From Paracamarosporium sp. OC-R06-R3 (taxonomy: Eukaryota > Ascomycota > Dothideomycetes > Pleosporales > Didymosphaeriaceae), in assembly GCA_019828545.1 (NCBI GenBank), contig JACVRA010000149.1, positions 62,001-126,000 on the forward strand: a stretch of 64,000 bases of DNA. The letters are read 5' to 3'. A program made the position numbers and the translations under genes. The notes beneath the pieces were generated by a model. That model did not search any database. It saw only the letters and a list, made by a program, of their open reading frames with translations, and was not told where the DNA came from. This document shows, in pieces, positions 1 through 12,379 of the stretch. Numbering within the stretch: position 1 is the first letter of the stretch; every line of letters starts with the position of its first letter.

Positions 1-85
1 GAACATAGGCACAACTCCGGCTTCAACGCATCAGAAGATGGGCCATGCTGATTCGCCAAGCAGAGAGAGTTGCGTCGTGTGCTAG

Positions 86-3000
86 TTAAGGTGCCTCTGA
101 GATATTGAGATTGAAAGAAGATGGTCGAGCATACCAGTTGACATCGCTAAGCTGTAGTTTCCGCGATCGTTGATTGCTACGATTCGTACCGGCCTTGTCA
201 AGGCGGGGCTGCGCGTAGGGGTTGTGCGTCTTGTCCAGACCTTGTTTAGTTTCAGTATGTATCCTATTAGTGTTGGGTTGAAGGGGGTCATAAAGAAAAG
301 GCGATTCACCCTCTGCATCGTCGTCTCGCAAGTCGTAGTTGAGGACAAGGTTCTTGATGCGTTGCTGTTCCTCCCTTTCGGCTTGTTGTTTGTTGCGCAT
401 AGCAACAGCGAACGTTGAATCCGAAGGGAGATCAATAGAGCGGGTTTGGTTCTTGTTGCCACGCTTGCTGAGAAGAGAGAACTTCACTGTATTAGTAGGA
501 AGGGGCTGGGCAGGTGCCTCTGGACCACTGTCCTCTGCAGCAACGGCAGCCTCGCGTGCGCGACGCATCGGCAGTGGAACGTCGAAAACAGGTTTGCGCT
601 CGAATTTTCGAGACTCTACGCTCTCTGACATGAGCTTCGCCAGCTCACGATCGAACTCGGCTTCAGCTTCGGGATCACGCTCGTCTTCTGGTCGCGTTAC
701 GATGATCTGTTCCTCTTCCTCGTCGGAAGAGTCACGCTTTGCTGGTTCATCATCACCGGATTCCTTGGATTCGTTAGTATGACACGGCGTCAAAGAGTTC
801 GCGACAACACTAACCTCTCCATCCTCTCCAGAAGACTTCTCATCATCTCCTTCTGGCACGACGAAGTCTTCGTCATCCGGGCCGTCTTCATCATCCGATG
901 CAGATGCTTCGTCATCTTCAGGTTCAGTGGGTTTGCCACTTGAAGATGACTGATAGTTCTGCTGAACGCTCTCGCTAAACGCTCTTGCCGCATCGTCCAG
1001 GTTCGTGATGAGCTTCCATTGGGGTCTCGTCAGGCTGTATGCATCCTGCACAATAAACTCAACATCCATCGGAAGAACTTCCTTAGTGCAAAGGTAGTAC
1101 TGGAAGTAGGTCAAGAAGAAATCGAGCTTTTTCTTAGCCGTTCCTTTGTCGTAATACATGCCACAGGTTTCCAGGAGATTGCACACCAAGCGGATACGGA
1201 AATAGTCGTCTGGAAGGTCCAGCGGATTGTAGAGGCCAGGGCGAGCAAAGCCACCCTCCCAACCATAGTTTAAAAGCTTGTACAGCAAATCGAAGATGAG
1301 GGGAGAATCTACTAAGCGGTAGATATACATCTCGCCCAAGTACTTGACTTCAGCTATCCTACGTTGATTGAATTTGAAATCGTTCAGTTCGAGGCCGAAG
1401 GTGATGGATTCCAATAAATCGTCAATGACTGATATTGTGAAGTCCTGATGATAGCGATGAATTGTGCCGAGGATAATGGCCAAAAGGTGAATGTTACTGT
1501 ATTTGATTTTTCCCGGTTTCGAAAAAATCTTGTGTAGAATGTTGACAACTTCCTCCTCTTCCCAGTGCATCTTGCGGATTGTCCTGACGGTCTTGTCTAC
1601 AGATCGGCGAGTCAAGTCTTGATACATGATCTTGCGAAGGAAAAGCTCAATCGGAGTTCTGTCCTTTTGCTCGATCGCTGCGCGCTCGGGCGGGTTGACG
1701 TAGTACATGGCGTTTTCGATGAGCATGCGCTCCTGCTGTCCGAGAACTTGTGCACCCTTCTTGCGTTGTAAAGTTTCCAGAAACGATGCCATGCGGGGCG
1801 AGGTATCAGGGTTTCGAAGTAGGTAGCGACCGCAGTTTTCCAACAAGTTACAGATGATCTCGATATTCATGCGAGAAAAGTCGTCCAGGCTGACTTTGAG
1901 GCAATGGAAGATGACATGCTCCGGGACAACCCCAAACTTGGTCAATTCGGCAAGGTATCGAACATTCTGCGTCCGGACCTGGCCAAGGAAATCTTTCGAT
2001 TTGCGTCGCTGGAGGCTGCGGAATTCATCGTCCAGGTAAGCCACCAGGCCTTGCGACACATCCGGCATGTATTTCCCTAGCGTAGCGATGAGTCGAGAAT
2101 ACAGAGGCAGCAGGTCGCTTCGGCCCTTTGGAATCTCTTGCACAGCTTTGATCAACCGGTTCCGGGATGCTTTAGAGTTTAGAAAGCAGAATTCGATGGC
2201 TGTTGAATCTACAGCATCTTTGGTGTTGAGTTCAGGTAGTTTAGCCAAAACAGCATCCACTTGAGCTCCCACAGACTTGTTCGCAATTGCAGTTGACTGA
2301 TCATCCGCATCGGTAGCTTTGACCTCCAACGGAACTTCAGTCCTCTCTTTATCATCAGACTCAGCTTTGCTCTCGGTCTTCTTGCCGACTTGTTCGTCAT
2401 CCGCTTTCTTCTTCTTTGGTTCTTCCAATAAAATTCCAGGCACGCGATCTTTAAGGTCGACGAGGTTTTCGTAAAATCGACGCTCGTCTTCATCCTCCCA
2501 GATACCGGGGCCTTCACCTTGACCACGCAAATACTCTCCCGTCTTGACGAGACCGATTAAGCCATCGCCAGTGGTCGCAGAAGTATCCTTTTCCTTTAGA
2601 TCAGGCATCTCAAGACCCAACGCATCAGCCAAAACTTGCGCGTTTGCAATGAGTTTTTCCTGAGCCTTCATTTGCTTCTCGTAGTTCGCCTGACGATCTT
2701 CGAAGACCTCGCCTGACTTGACATATGCTTCAGCGTTCCTACGTCCTTGGCTAGCCAACTGTTTTTGGTCACGTAACAGATGGGCCTTTACATCTTCGAA
2801 ATAGCGCGTCAGGATATTCTTGAATCGCTGCTGCAGTTCGGGCCCAATGATAGGAGGATCCTTGGTCTCAGCGTCGTCATCTTCTGTCGCCGAAGTATCG
2901 TCCTTTTTGTCGGCTGTGGTGCTGCCATCTTCGTTAACCGTTTTTCGACCTTCTGCGGCAGAGGTTTTGGCTCCGAGTATATCCCATGCAAAGGCCTTGG

Positions 3001-3775
3001 CGAAGATAACGAGCAGAGGGAGGTTGACATGTTCACGATCATGTCCCAGCATGTCCTTTAGAACCTCGAGCGGAAATGGCTCAGCATCAGCATTCGGGGC
3101 TGCAGCTGCACGAGCTTTGCTGGTGTCCACCAGTTTCACATTCTCCTTGGTTTTCCCCGCTTCCTCTGGCCTAGAGACGTCATCCAAGCTGCGCAATACA
3201 CCAACGAGCCACAACTCGGTCGCGACGCGCAGCAAAACCCTCTGCCGAGCGAGGCGTTCCTTCTCTTCTTTTTCACGCACTTCCTGTGCCAGCGTCTTCA
3301 GCTGCGACTTATCCGGGGTGCTGAGTCCGCGCCCGACATACCATCCAAGATATGCAGTAAATTCGGTCGGTCCGAAGCGTTGGTGGAGCGCACTGACAAC
3401 CTCGACACCGGTTGCGACTTCGGCAGGGGTCTTGAGCTTGCAGAGGCCTTCGTAGCACGCGGAGATAATCTCGGAAAGGTATTTGTGGAGTGACAACGTT
3501 TGCACGTCTTGAAGGAACTGTGACTGAGCAGAAGCTTGGATACCAGTTCGCAGACGTTTGATGTAGGCGGTGTTCTTCTTCATCGACGAGTCGAGCGAGG
3601 CTTGTACGGGGAACACATCTGCGCAGTGTGAGCTGGGCAGAAAATACGGAGAAGCGCGTCATACCCTGTTCTCCATTCCAGGCTCTAATATTGAGCTCGC
3701 GGAGCTCTCCTGTATCCAGTAAGTACCTTATTTGCACAGGCGCAGCTATCACTCACGTTTCCTATGCCGCTCCAT
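86..3775 (-). CDS. upf2: UPF2/NMD2, nonsense-mediated mRNA decay factor
   Basis: Encodes UPF2, the scaffold of nonsense-mediated mRNA decay that bridges UPF3 at exon junctions or ribosomes to the helicase UPF1, in the cytoplasm. The model has three exons: 3757-3775, 3665-3709 and 86-3618, giving 1198 residues. The first two tiny exons restore the conserved N-terminus (MERHRKRELRELNIRAWNGE, then QDVFPVQASLDSSMKKN), and every junction is GT-AG. The main exon alone would begin at a GTG. The protein shows three helical MIF4G-type regions (roughly residues 30-270, 480-680 and 700-900), then a long Asp/Glu/Ser-rich acidic stretch (about 930-1010) and a basic C-terminus expected to bind UPF1. Length fits fungal UPF2. 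It is transcribed away from the chitin synthase gene. Family assignment is firm; the exact C-terminal residues could change if a small terminal intron exists. Confidence 0.93.
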
Positions 3776-6700
3776 GGTTGAGGTGGCGGTCCCGCAGTGG
3801 TGGAGGGGCGGGAATCGAAGGCAGGGCGGGATCGCTAAGATAGGCGCACATAGGGTGTCGAAGTTATATCAGGCGCGTCGTTTGCGTACATTTGAGTGTT
3901 GCCTGTGCGCAGGCTCGGAAGGTGCAAATCTTTTGTGCGTGTGGCAGGCGCGCGGTTCTGTGGTGACGTGCTGCGCGGCGTGGTGTATTCGCGAAGTTCT
4001 CTCGTACCTGCGTTATCAGAAGTGGTCCGTGCGCCGCGGGGGTTCAGCATGGTTAAAATGCACCTGGATGCCGCAACCGGATTCATCGAAACGTGAAACC
4101 AACCTTATTGTGAACAGCTGCTTTTAAGCACTGCTTTTGAGCAGTGGCATTTTGACATCTGCCCTATAAGCTTCATGTGTCTTTTCCCTTCATTTTTACG
4201 TTGCAGTGTTATAGAGGGGAAATTGACAAAATTCCCAGCATCGGTGATGGAGTACTGAATGTCCGGCGTTGTCCGTGGGGGGTAATGCTTCTATGACAGG
4301 AACAGCTCGTGTAGATGAATGCAACGACTGTGTGTTGCCTAAAGCGATGTATGATTTGATGCCGTTGCTGACTAAGGTAGCCTGATCATTTAATGAAGAC
4401 AATATGGCTGTCCATTTTCATGGTACTGGCTCGCTCCGGTGAACTCTCATATCTCAGATGATCCCTCTTCGCCGTCGTCTGTACCTGCATTGTTCGCTAA
4501 AGCTGACAAGGCTAAGCTTTATATTTTGTTCAAAGCTAGGATGCCCTGTATTATCACAGGTAGACAATATAGCTGCAGAAGGCGCTCGACAATATCTGTT
4601 TCTAGCTGTTTTTCACGGCTGACATTTAAAGGTCCGGACTAGAGTCAATCACATGAGATTGAGATAGCATAGTGATAGTAAAGAACAAATAGTTTGCGAC
4701 GCTTAAAAAGGCAAGTGATATCAATCGTTGGCTATCATGTATTCCTCTCAAGCACGGTTCATCCAGTTCGCGGAGGCCGCAGACGGTAGGTGTGCCGGAA
4801 GGTGAATTAGCTTGTGTTTAGTCGAGGCTGTGTTTGGGTTCACTCAAGGACGACAGATCGACGGGACCATCAGCGCTACAGCACATAGCTAGATGGCAGG
4901 AGATCCACGAGCCGCGGCTCACCATTGTACGCCGTGCCACGAACATATTGATGGCCCTCTCTTTACTTGGCATTTCTCGGTGGGGAATCACTTTGAAGAT
5001 GCCTTATTTAGACGTTGGAGGGCATTTGAGTTGTGCTAGTCGTCGTCACCAACGCTCGCCCAGGGGTTAGCCTCGTCTCAAGTTGTGCGAGATGGGGACA
5101 CAAGCAATCACAAGTCAATCACTCTCGAAGCGAATGAAATTCGAAAAACCTCATATGTTCAATATCCTGTCACACTGATGATCAGTTATAAATACAATAT
5201 AGAGGTACCTCAAAACCCGCGATTGCGCAAATTTGCGGCTGACGAAATGGCTCCCGAGATGGCTCCGGCGAGCGTTGGTGAGCTCGGGTATGGCTGCCCG
5301 TTGATCGGCGCGTACCCGTTCGTATCGCCACCGCACCAAGGTTATTAGGCGAGATCGATTAACGATGGGATTCCGAGTTCGTGGAGATTCCGCATCGTGC
5401 CACTGGGGGCTACTAGCCTCGCTCAGCCTCAGGTCTGCTCTATGTATATAGCAGTCAGCTGGAGGGGCTTCTGGAAGAAAAGCTGCTGCAATGAAACATT
5501 GCGGCCATGTCGTAGCACCTGCGCTGCTGCACGTCGTCGCGAGGCGATGCTGTTAGTTCGTGCCACGGTCCAGATGAGCCGTCAGCGTGCCATAGAGGCC
5601 CAGTTGTCAATGTCTATGGGATCACGATTGACTGCCAGTTTCACTTCTGGATAAGGGAAGGACTGATATCGATACGCTCTCGCGTTCGGATGACTGGAGG
5701 TCGCCCCGCCTGGGTACCAAACCAAGAAAGCAGCGAGTCAAGCAGCAGACGACAGTCGATATCAAGACCCGGTGTGTTGTCAAGGAGCCATGTGCTTGGC
5801 AATAGAAATCCCAGCGCGAGGATGCGGAGCACGCTTGAAGCAGCGCGAAATTCTTTTCCCGCCGTGTCTCGCTACTACTGCAGCATGATGCTATGAAGCG
5901 CAGTCTACGAACCATGGCTCGCTCGCGGCTAGCTGCCAATCGCCCGCCTGTACATTCTCGACTGGCAAACTGAGGCCGGCGAGATGCAAATCTCGTGCAT
6001 ATATCCACGTCAGTGCCGCGAAAAGGGTACAATATTGGAACCGGGGGTGGTCGTCTACTCTGGGCAGTCGTGCCCCTTTGGAGCAGTGCAAGCGAGCATT
6101 CGAGACGACCATCCACGCACTCCCCGCGGCCCAGCGTCCGAAAATAACCAGTGCACCATGCGGAAGTTCCATGCCGCGCCAAACGGCGCGCCAATTGCTC
6201 CAGGCTGGCCCTGGACGACGGTGCGGAACTGGCATGGCGCCGCCGAGCCACCATCCGCAACATGCAGCACTGTTGATGGCCCTGTGACGATCGCGCGGCA
6301 CCAGCACGCTTTGGGCGAAGCACAAGTCCCAGCGTTCCACACTACTCGTGCCTACAAACCTCCCCGGGCCCTCCCCAGCAGTGCTCTCTTGCAGGTGTTT
6401 TGTTTCCTCCCTCTGTGCAGCCGGCCGCCTCCCTCGCATAACGACCCCTCGCTCGCTTCAATTCTTTAATGTCTGCGTGAGGTGCTGTTGCTGCTCTTTC
6501 GCCGTTTCCTTCTCTTCCTTCGTTTACTTGCCCGATTCGGAATACCATCAGTGCTCGCCTATATCCGCCATATCACGCCAACACTGCCCTCTGCTCTGTG
6601 CAAGATCCAGCTGCCTCTTCTCCAGCTTCGCAGCTCGCCTGACAGTCGCTACGCCTCGATTATCTAGCGTTGTGCGACACTTCCTGCTGGCAAGCGTGTT

Positions 6701-6975
6701 TGTACCACTTGACCACAGCTCCGCCGCCCTGGGACCCTCTTCCATTTCCTCACCTCACCCAACGTCACCAACTACGCCGCCTTTCATATTGCGGCTGTCT
6801 TGCTGGTTTGACTCCGCCTTCAACCACTCTCGACTGTCGCTACGTCTATGATATAGATTTGCAGCCCTCTCGCTGCCCTGCGTCTCGCTTCGTCGAACCA
6901 CCGTTGGGTCACGGTGCCCCGCTTTGCCAACACATTTTGGATAACAACTACTGACAGCTGCGGCTCCTCCTCAAG
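3776..6975. other. Long divergent intergenic region, UPF2 / chitin synthase
   Basis: 3.2 kb separates two divergent genes. Open frames here (for example minus 5622-6323) have no recognisable family, and several start at non-ATG codons. From about 6340 to 6975 the plus strand becomes strongly pyrimidine-rich (CT runs), typical of a fungal core promoter and long 5' leader for the chitin synthase gene. I see no RNA gene or element in the rest, but a systematic tRNA or ncRNA scan was not possible. Confidence 0.5.
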
Positions 6976-9660
6976 ATGTGGGAGCATGTAGGCATCTTTG
7001 CCCGCGCGGCCGACGAGAATGGCGTACCTTCCATTTCAGACCCTTGGCCGGCCAAGGACGTGAGTCGATCCAGTGCATGTCACGTCGGAGCGCATATCTG
7101 ACCGTGTGTAGATTGTCTATGTGGCAATTGTTGGCGGTTGCATGCTTGCTGCTCTTCTCGAATGGTTCCTTTGGGTCGCCGCGTTCTTGTACTGCTTGGT
7201 CAAGTGCTTCCAGAAAGCTGAGAACTTGAGCATCCGCGTGCTATCTGTGGTCGTCATGATTCTCTTCACTTCTCTTCGGTAGGTTCAATCCCTAGCCACA
7301 CGGGACAGCTACTAATCGAAGACAGTGCTATCTTCTTACCCATTATGATCGTCACTCTGCCTTTACCCAGTCAAGTCACCAAGTATTTCCCGACCCAGAT
7401 GGTCGAGATCCTACAGTGGTTCGCTTTCTGGTCTTTCGCCGGTCTTCTTACCATCCCGTGGCTCTTCTGCGTCTACCAGCTCGTCACGCATTCCGTTGGC
7501 CGGACAAAGAGGATAAAGTCTGTGTTGGACGAGGCTTCAGCGCCCAAGGTTGTCATTGTCATGCCTTGCTACAAGGAAATTCCCGAGATTCTTCTACGAA
7601 CGGTTGACTCTCTCGTGGACTGCGACTACCCTCCCTCGTGCTTGCACATCTTCCTCTCCTTCGACGGAGACCAGGAGGACGAACTCTACCTCAACACCAT
7701 CGAGAAGCTCGGTGTCCCTCTTACCCTCGATTCGTACCCCAAATCTATCGATGTGACATACCGTAGCTGCCGTATCACGGTCTCTCGTTTCCCGCACGGT
7801 GGAAAGCGTCACTGCCAGAAGAGGACTTTCAAGCTCATCGATAAGATCTACACCGAATACCTCAAGCGCAACGACAACCTCTTCATGCTGTTTATTGATT
7901 CAGACTGCATCCTTGACAAAGTCTGCATCCAAAACTTCATGTACGAGATGGAGCTCAAGCCTGGAAGCAAGAAGAATATGTTGGCCATGACTGGTGTCAT
8001 TACCTCGACCACGGAAAAGAACTCGCTCATTACCCTCCTACAGGACATGGAGTACATTCACGGTCAGCTCTTCGAGCGCTCTGTGGAATCTGGCTGCGGT
8101 GCTGTAACTTGCTTGCCCGGTGCTCTCACTATCCTTCGCTTCTCCGCTTTCCGCAAGATGTCCAAGTACTACTTTGCAGACAAAGCTGAGCAGTGTGACG
8201 ACCTTTTCGACTACGGAAAGTGCCATCTTGGGGAAGATCGCTGGCTTACTCACTTGTTCATGATTGGCGCCCAGGAACGTTACCAAATTCAGATGAACAC
8301 TGGTGCATTCTGCAAGACCGAAGCCGTGCAAACATACCGTTCTCTTTTGAAGCAGCGTCGCCGTTGGTTCCTCGGTTTTATCACAAACGAAGTGTGCATG
8401 TTGACAGATATTCGACTCTGGAAGCGGTACCCGATCCTTTGCATTGTGCGCTTCATGCAGAATACGATCCGAACCACCGCTCTTCTCTTCTTCATTATGG
8501 TCATCTCTCTTATCACCACATCCCAGAAGGTTAAGAATCTTCCGGTCGGTTTCATCGCCATTTCGCTCGGACTCAACTGGCTTCTTATGCTTTACTTTGG
8601 TGCTAAACTCGGCCGTTACAAGATCATGCTCTATCCCGTCATGTTCATTATCAATCCCTTCTTCAACTGGTTGTATATGGTCTACGGTATCTTCACAGCC
8701 GGCCAGCGTACCTGGGGAGGTCCTCGCGCGGATGCTGGAACGGCTGACGCAACCACTACTCCTGCCCAAGCCATTGAGCAAGCCGAAGCCGCCGGCGACG
8801 ATCTCAACATTGTTCCTGAAACGTTCAAAGCTGCTGCAGAGGCGCAGAAAGGCCGCCCTGCGCCTGTCCCGCTCCAGCCATCTGACCACCTCGAAGGTCG
8901 CTTTGCCCCGGCCGAACGCCTGCCCAACGGATGGTACCAGCAAGGTTCCAATGATTCCGGCCTCACTCTGCCCAACATGCTTCCCAGGAATCCCAACGTG
9001 CCCAACATACCCTTGCATCCTCGTTCTTCTATGGACTCCGTTGTTTCTGGAACCTCCGCTGGCAACTCCGTTTACCTGCCGCGTCGTGTCGAGTCTTTCA
9101 TGGACCCCGCAGACGCACATATCTACCACAAAGCCCAGGCAACGCAGAAACCAGCCGGAGGTGCCTACTTCGAAGCCGACAACCGCTACAATTCTCCTTA
9201 TGAGGTTGGTACGGGCTCTGGCAAGAACAACTATCAAGAGTCCGTCGAATCTCTTTCCGATGACTCAGTCTACATGGCTCAAATGAAGGCGGCGCAAAGA
9301 CCACCCCACTCTCGAGGTACCAGTGATCTCAGCCCTTACGCACCTGTCACAAATTCGCCTCTCGCTCGAGACACTTCGGAGTACGGTCAAAGTGGGCTAG
9401 AAGCTCCTCAGCCGGCATACAGCAATCAGCAGCGGGAACAACGGCAGGGTCGCAGCCCGCTCGCTCGCTCAACTTTTACGGCGCCTCCACAGGAGCTTGG
9501 CATCGAGCTGCAACAACAGCAGCAACGAGGCTTGATGCGTGACGTGTCACCTGCGCCGCTTACTTCGCCGCCCGTCGAGCTGGAAACCAGCCACCAGCGT
9601 AGCGAATCCAAAGACTCGGACAACAAGCGGAAAAGGTTGAGCAAGAAGCCTCCGAAATGA
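6976..9660 (+). CDS. Chitin synthase, class VI-type
   Basis: Plasma-membrane family 2 glycosyltransferase that polymerises UDP-GlcNAc into chitin. Three exons, 6976-7059, 7112-7278 and 7326-9660, give 861 residues; both introns are GT-AG. The N-terminus starts MWEHVGIFARAADENG and is followed by two predicted membrane spans. The catalytic domain (from about residue 140) shows VVIVMPCYKE, the IDSDCILD acidic motif, the GEDRWLTHL segment and the QRRRW signature at residues 427-431, then a C-terminal membrane cluster to about residue 540. The tail of some 300 residues is Pro/Ser/Gln-rich and disordered. There is no myosin motor and no cytochrome b5-like domain, which separates it from classes IV, V and VII, so I place it in class VI (Aspergillus fumigatus ChsD type). 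The family is certain; the class is inferred from architecture. Confidence 0.9.
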
Positions 9661-10631
9661 CCCCGCCACTAAACTCATATATTTCTTTCGCATAACTTTT
9701 GTTTAGCGGCTTCTCAGCCTGCGCAGTCATCTATTTCCTTGTAATTGCATGCAAAAGTTGGATTTCTCACTGGCGTTTCAGCATCATCTATCGAGTGCTT
9801 TCCCTCGTTGGGAAGCCGGTTTTTCTTATTGCATGGTGTATTGATAGGCGTACTCGTCTCCTTGATGTATATAACACGCTTGGATAAAGCGACGAGAACA
9901 GAACGTGGCCAGGACTGGATCACCATCTACTTTTCCTTACATCAATGGCGGTAGATGGAGGCGTCACCTACAGAGGTATATAGCGCGCCGAAGCAAGAAA
10001 GTGTATACAAGATTAATGTTAATCTATGACACATACATATACCACATGTCCAACCTCCTCTCGAACAATGCTATGGTCATCGCAGGTACTGTTTCGAGGG
10101 GCAACGACAGCAGCTTGGTACGCTATTTTCGTACCTGCAGTAACATCTGCCTGTGATGCGCAGGGGAATGGAGCTAGGCGGAGTATCCTCCGTCGATTAC
10201 GGGAGTTGACTGAGAGACAAAAGCGGCGACAACGTTAATCTACGATGTATGTTTGCAACCAAGACAACATGATCAATTTTGCAATAAACAAACTATGCAG
10301 TTCTGCGTTTGGACATGCACAGCAGCAGTCTCGATGTCGTGGTGCGCTATCCCACTTTTGCCATCACGTCACGTGTTTCGGCGAAAGTGCACATCATCCC
10401 GCGGCGCGAAAAGCAACGCGCCGACCGATAAGAAGAACCACCCAAGCTCTCGAATGTCGTCAGTGGCAGCAATGCGTATCTAAGATGCTATCCTGCCCTT
10501 GACGTTGAAATTTTTCATATTCGCATTATTTTTATCTGTGTTTTGTAGTTCCTTGTATCTTTTTGCATAGATCGTGACTAGCTTTAACAAACATCTCAAC
10601 CGAGAAGGTGGCCAATTGTCGGAGAAGCATA
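9661..10631. other. Intergenic: chitin synthase 3' region and promoter of the next gene
   Basis: Contains the presumed 3' UTR of the chitin synthase gene and the promoter of the L-2-hydroxyglutarate dehydrogenase-like gene. A CACGTCACGTG sequence (E-box core CACGTG) lies near 10365-10376. I find no convincing gene. Confidence 0.4.
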
Positions 10632-11843
10632 ATGGCATTGCAAAGAGCTATACACGGGGTACTCAAGCAGAATGTTAAGCAGAGAGGATTCTACACAAGC
10701 GCAAGGAGAGAAGCAGACTTCACGCATGCCGTCATAGGCGGTGGCGTCGTAGGGCTCGCAATAGCGCGGCAATTACAAGGCCGCGAAGGCGCATCCACAG
10801 TCCTCATCGAGCGACACGGAAGCGTGGGCACAGAAACATCTTCACGGAACTCGGAGGTCATCCACGCGGGTCTGTACTACGGGCCTAACTCGCAGAAAAC
10901 ACCGCTTTGCATCCGAGGGAAGTCGATGCTGTATGAGCTATGCGAGAAGCATTCTATCCCGCATCGTAACACGGGAAAATGGATTGTCGGGCAGGATGAC
11001 ACGCAATTGAAGGCGCTAGAGAGCATCCATGAGTTTGCGAAGGAAGTCGGTGTCCCAACGCGATTTCTGAGCAAAGAAGAGGCGAAAGAAAGGGAGCCGG
11101 ACGTCCGGGCTGAAGCAGGCGTATTGGAGAGCTCAAGCACCGGAATCGTAGACAGCCACGCCCTAATGCAATACCTCGAAGGCTCGTTCGAAGACCGAGG
11201 CGGCATCTGCGCCTTCAAGAGCCCCGTCGTGCGCATCTCCCCGCTCGACCACGGCCGCAGCGGCTGGGAAATCACAACCAAGACCGAAGACGACGAAACA
11301 ACAATCACAGCCGAGACGCTCGTCAACTCCGCCGGCCTCGCCGCAATCCTCATCTCCAACATGATCCTCCCGCCGCCCCGCCACAGAACCCCCTTCTACG
11401 CAAAAGGCACATACTACAGCTACGCTCTCTCCCACCCCAAACCCTCCACCCTCATCTACCCGGCCCCTGTCCCAGGCCACGGCGGCCTAGGCACACACCT
11501 CACCCTCGACATGGGCGGCCGCATCCGCTTCGGGCCCGACGTGGAATGGACCGACGACCCAAGCGACTACGTCCCCAACCGCGCGCACCTCGTCCCCGCG
11601 CTCGACGACATCCAGACCTATCTCCCCGGGATAGACCGCGAGGCCGTGGATCTGGACTACGTGGGTATACGGCCGAAGCTGGGGCGGGCGAGCGCGACGA
11701 GCGGGGGGAAGGGGTTTGTGGATTTTTGGATCGAGAGGGAGGAGGGGTTTGACGGGTTTGTCAATTTGTTGGGCATTGAGAGTCCGGGGTTGACGAGCTG
11801 TTTGGCGATTGCGGAGAGGGTTGAGGGGCTGTTGTATCGGTAG
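10632..11843 (+). CDS. L-2-hydroxyglutarate dehydrogenase-like FAD oxidoreductase
   Basis: FAD-dependent oxidoreductase of the DAO/L2HGDH family, which oxidises L-2-hydroxyglutarate to 2-oxoglutarate as a metabolite-repair reaction in mitochondria. A single exon of 403 residues starts at ATG 10632; the frame is open slightly further upstream, but only from a GTG at 10608. The first 30 residues are basic and lack acidic residues (ALQRAIHGVLKQNVKQRGFY), consistent with a mitochondrial presequence. The dinucleotide-binding motif is VIGGGVVGLAIARQL, followed by SRNSEVIHAGLYYGP, which is characteristic of L2HGDH. The C-terminus carries GIRPKLGR and LLGIESPGLTSCLAIAE, which close the FAD site. The 3' half is markedly GC-rich. 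It lies outside the inferred polyketide cluster, next to the UstYa-family gene, with which it converges. Confidence 0.85.
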   Translation: MALQRAIHGVLKQNVKQRGFYTSARREADFTHAVIGGGVVGLAIARQLQGREGASTVLIERHGSVGTETSSRNSEVIHAGLYYGPNSQKTPLCIRGKSMLYELCEKHSIPHRNTGKWIVGQDDTQLKALESIHEFAKEVGVPTRFLSKEEAKEREPDVRAEAGVLESSSTGIVDSHALMQYLEGSFEDRGGICAFKSPVVRISPLDHGRSGWEITTKTEDDETTITAETLVNSAGLAAILISNMILPPPRHRTPFYAKGTYYSYALSHPKPSTLIYPAPVPGHGGLGTHLTLDMGGRIRFGPDVEWTDDPSDYVPNRAHLVPALDDIQTYLPGIDREAVDLDYVGIRPKLGRASATSGGKGFVDFWIEREEGFDGFVNLLGIESPGLTSCLAIAERVEGLLYR

Positions 11844-12379
11844 AGGGTAATAAGAAGATTTGGGGGTATCTGGTAGGAGGGTGCTGTGTTGTGTGGAGGG
11901 CTGTGTGTTCATGTATGGTGTTTCGGGTTGGCCTTGCGGTTGTGAGTGTTGTGTGCGTTTCCGTGTCGCTATGAGAGCGTGGTGAAGCTGCTCAGTGTCG
12001 TGGTTATGTTGTGATTGTAGACTATGGCACGCTTGGGCTTCATGCGTTCAACAATATTGTTCATGTACATACGGCCTTAGAGTCTTCTCTAAGCATGTGT
12101 CGCACGTGTTATAAGCGAGCTTACAACAACAGAGCCTGGGATACTCTTGAGGCCTACTGAACGTTAGGTCGTTCCTTCTGATCAGTTTACCAGCCGATAT
12201 TACAAAACATCCATGTACAGCTTCAGGTCCACTATCCGTACTTGTGACTTTTGTAGTCCATGTTGGTATGGATTCTTCTACACAGCCGCAGGGCCACCTG
12301 AATATGGAACGCAAAGTATTATTCGTCCCGTTAACGTCGAAAGCGCCTAGTCAAAACCGCATGGCATTCTGTGCTTTAC
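11844..12379. other. Convergent intergenic region
   Basis: Lies between the 3' ends of the L2HGDH-like gene (plus) and the UstYa-family gene (minus). It should hold both 3' UTRs. Nothing else is recognised. Confidence 0.4.

Noticed and set aside
5622..6323. 233-codon minus-strand frame upstream of the chitin synthase
   Set aside because: Arg/Ser-rich translation with no recognisable domain, and it overlaps the pyrimidine-rich leader region of the opposite strand.
8038..9237. Long antisense frame (399 codons) over the chitin synthase
   Set aside because: It is the shadow of a strongly codon-biased gene; its translation has no family features.
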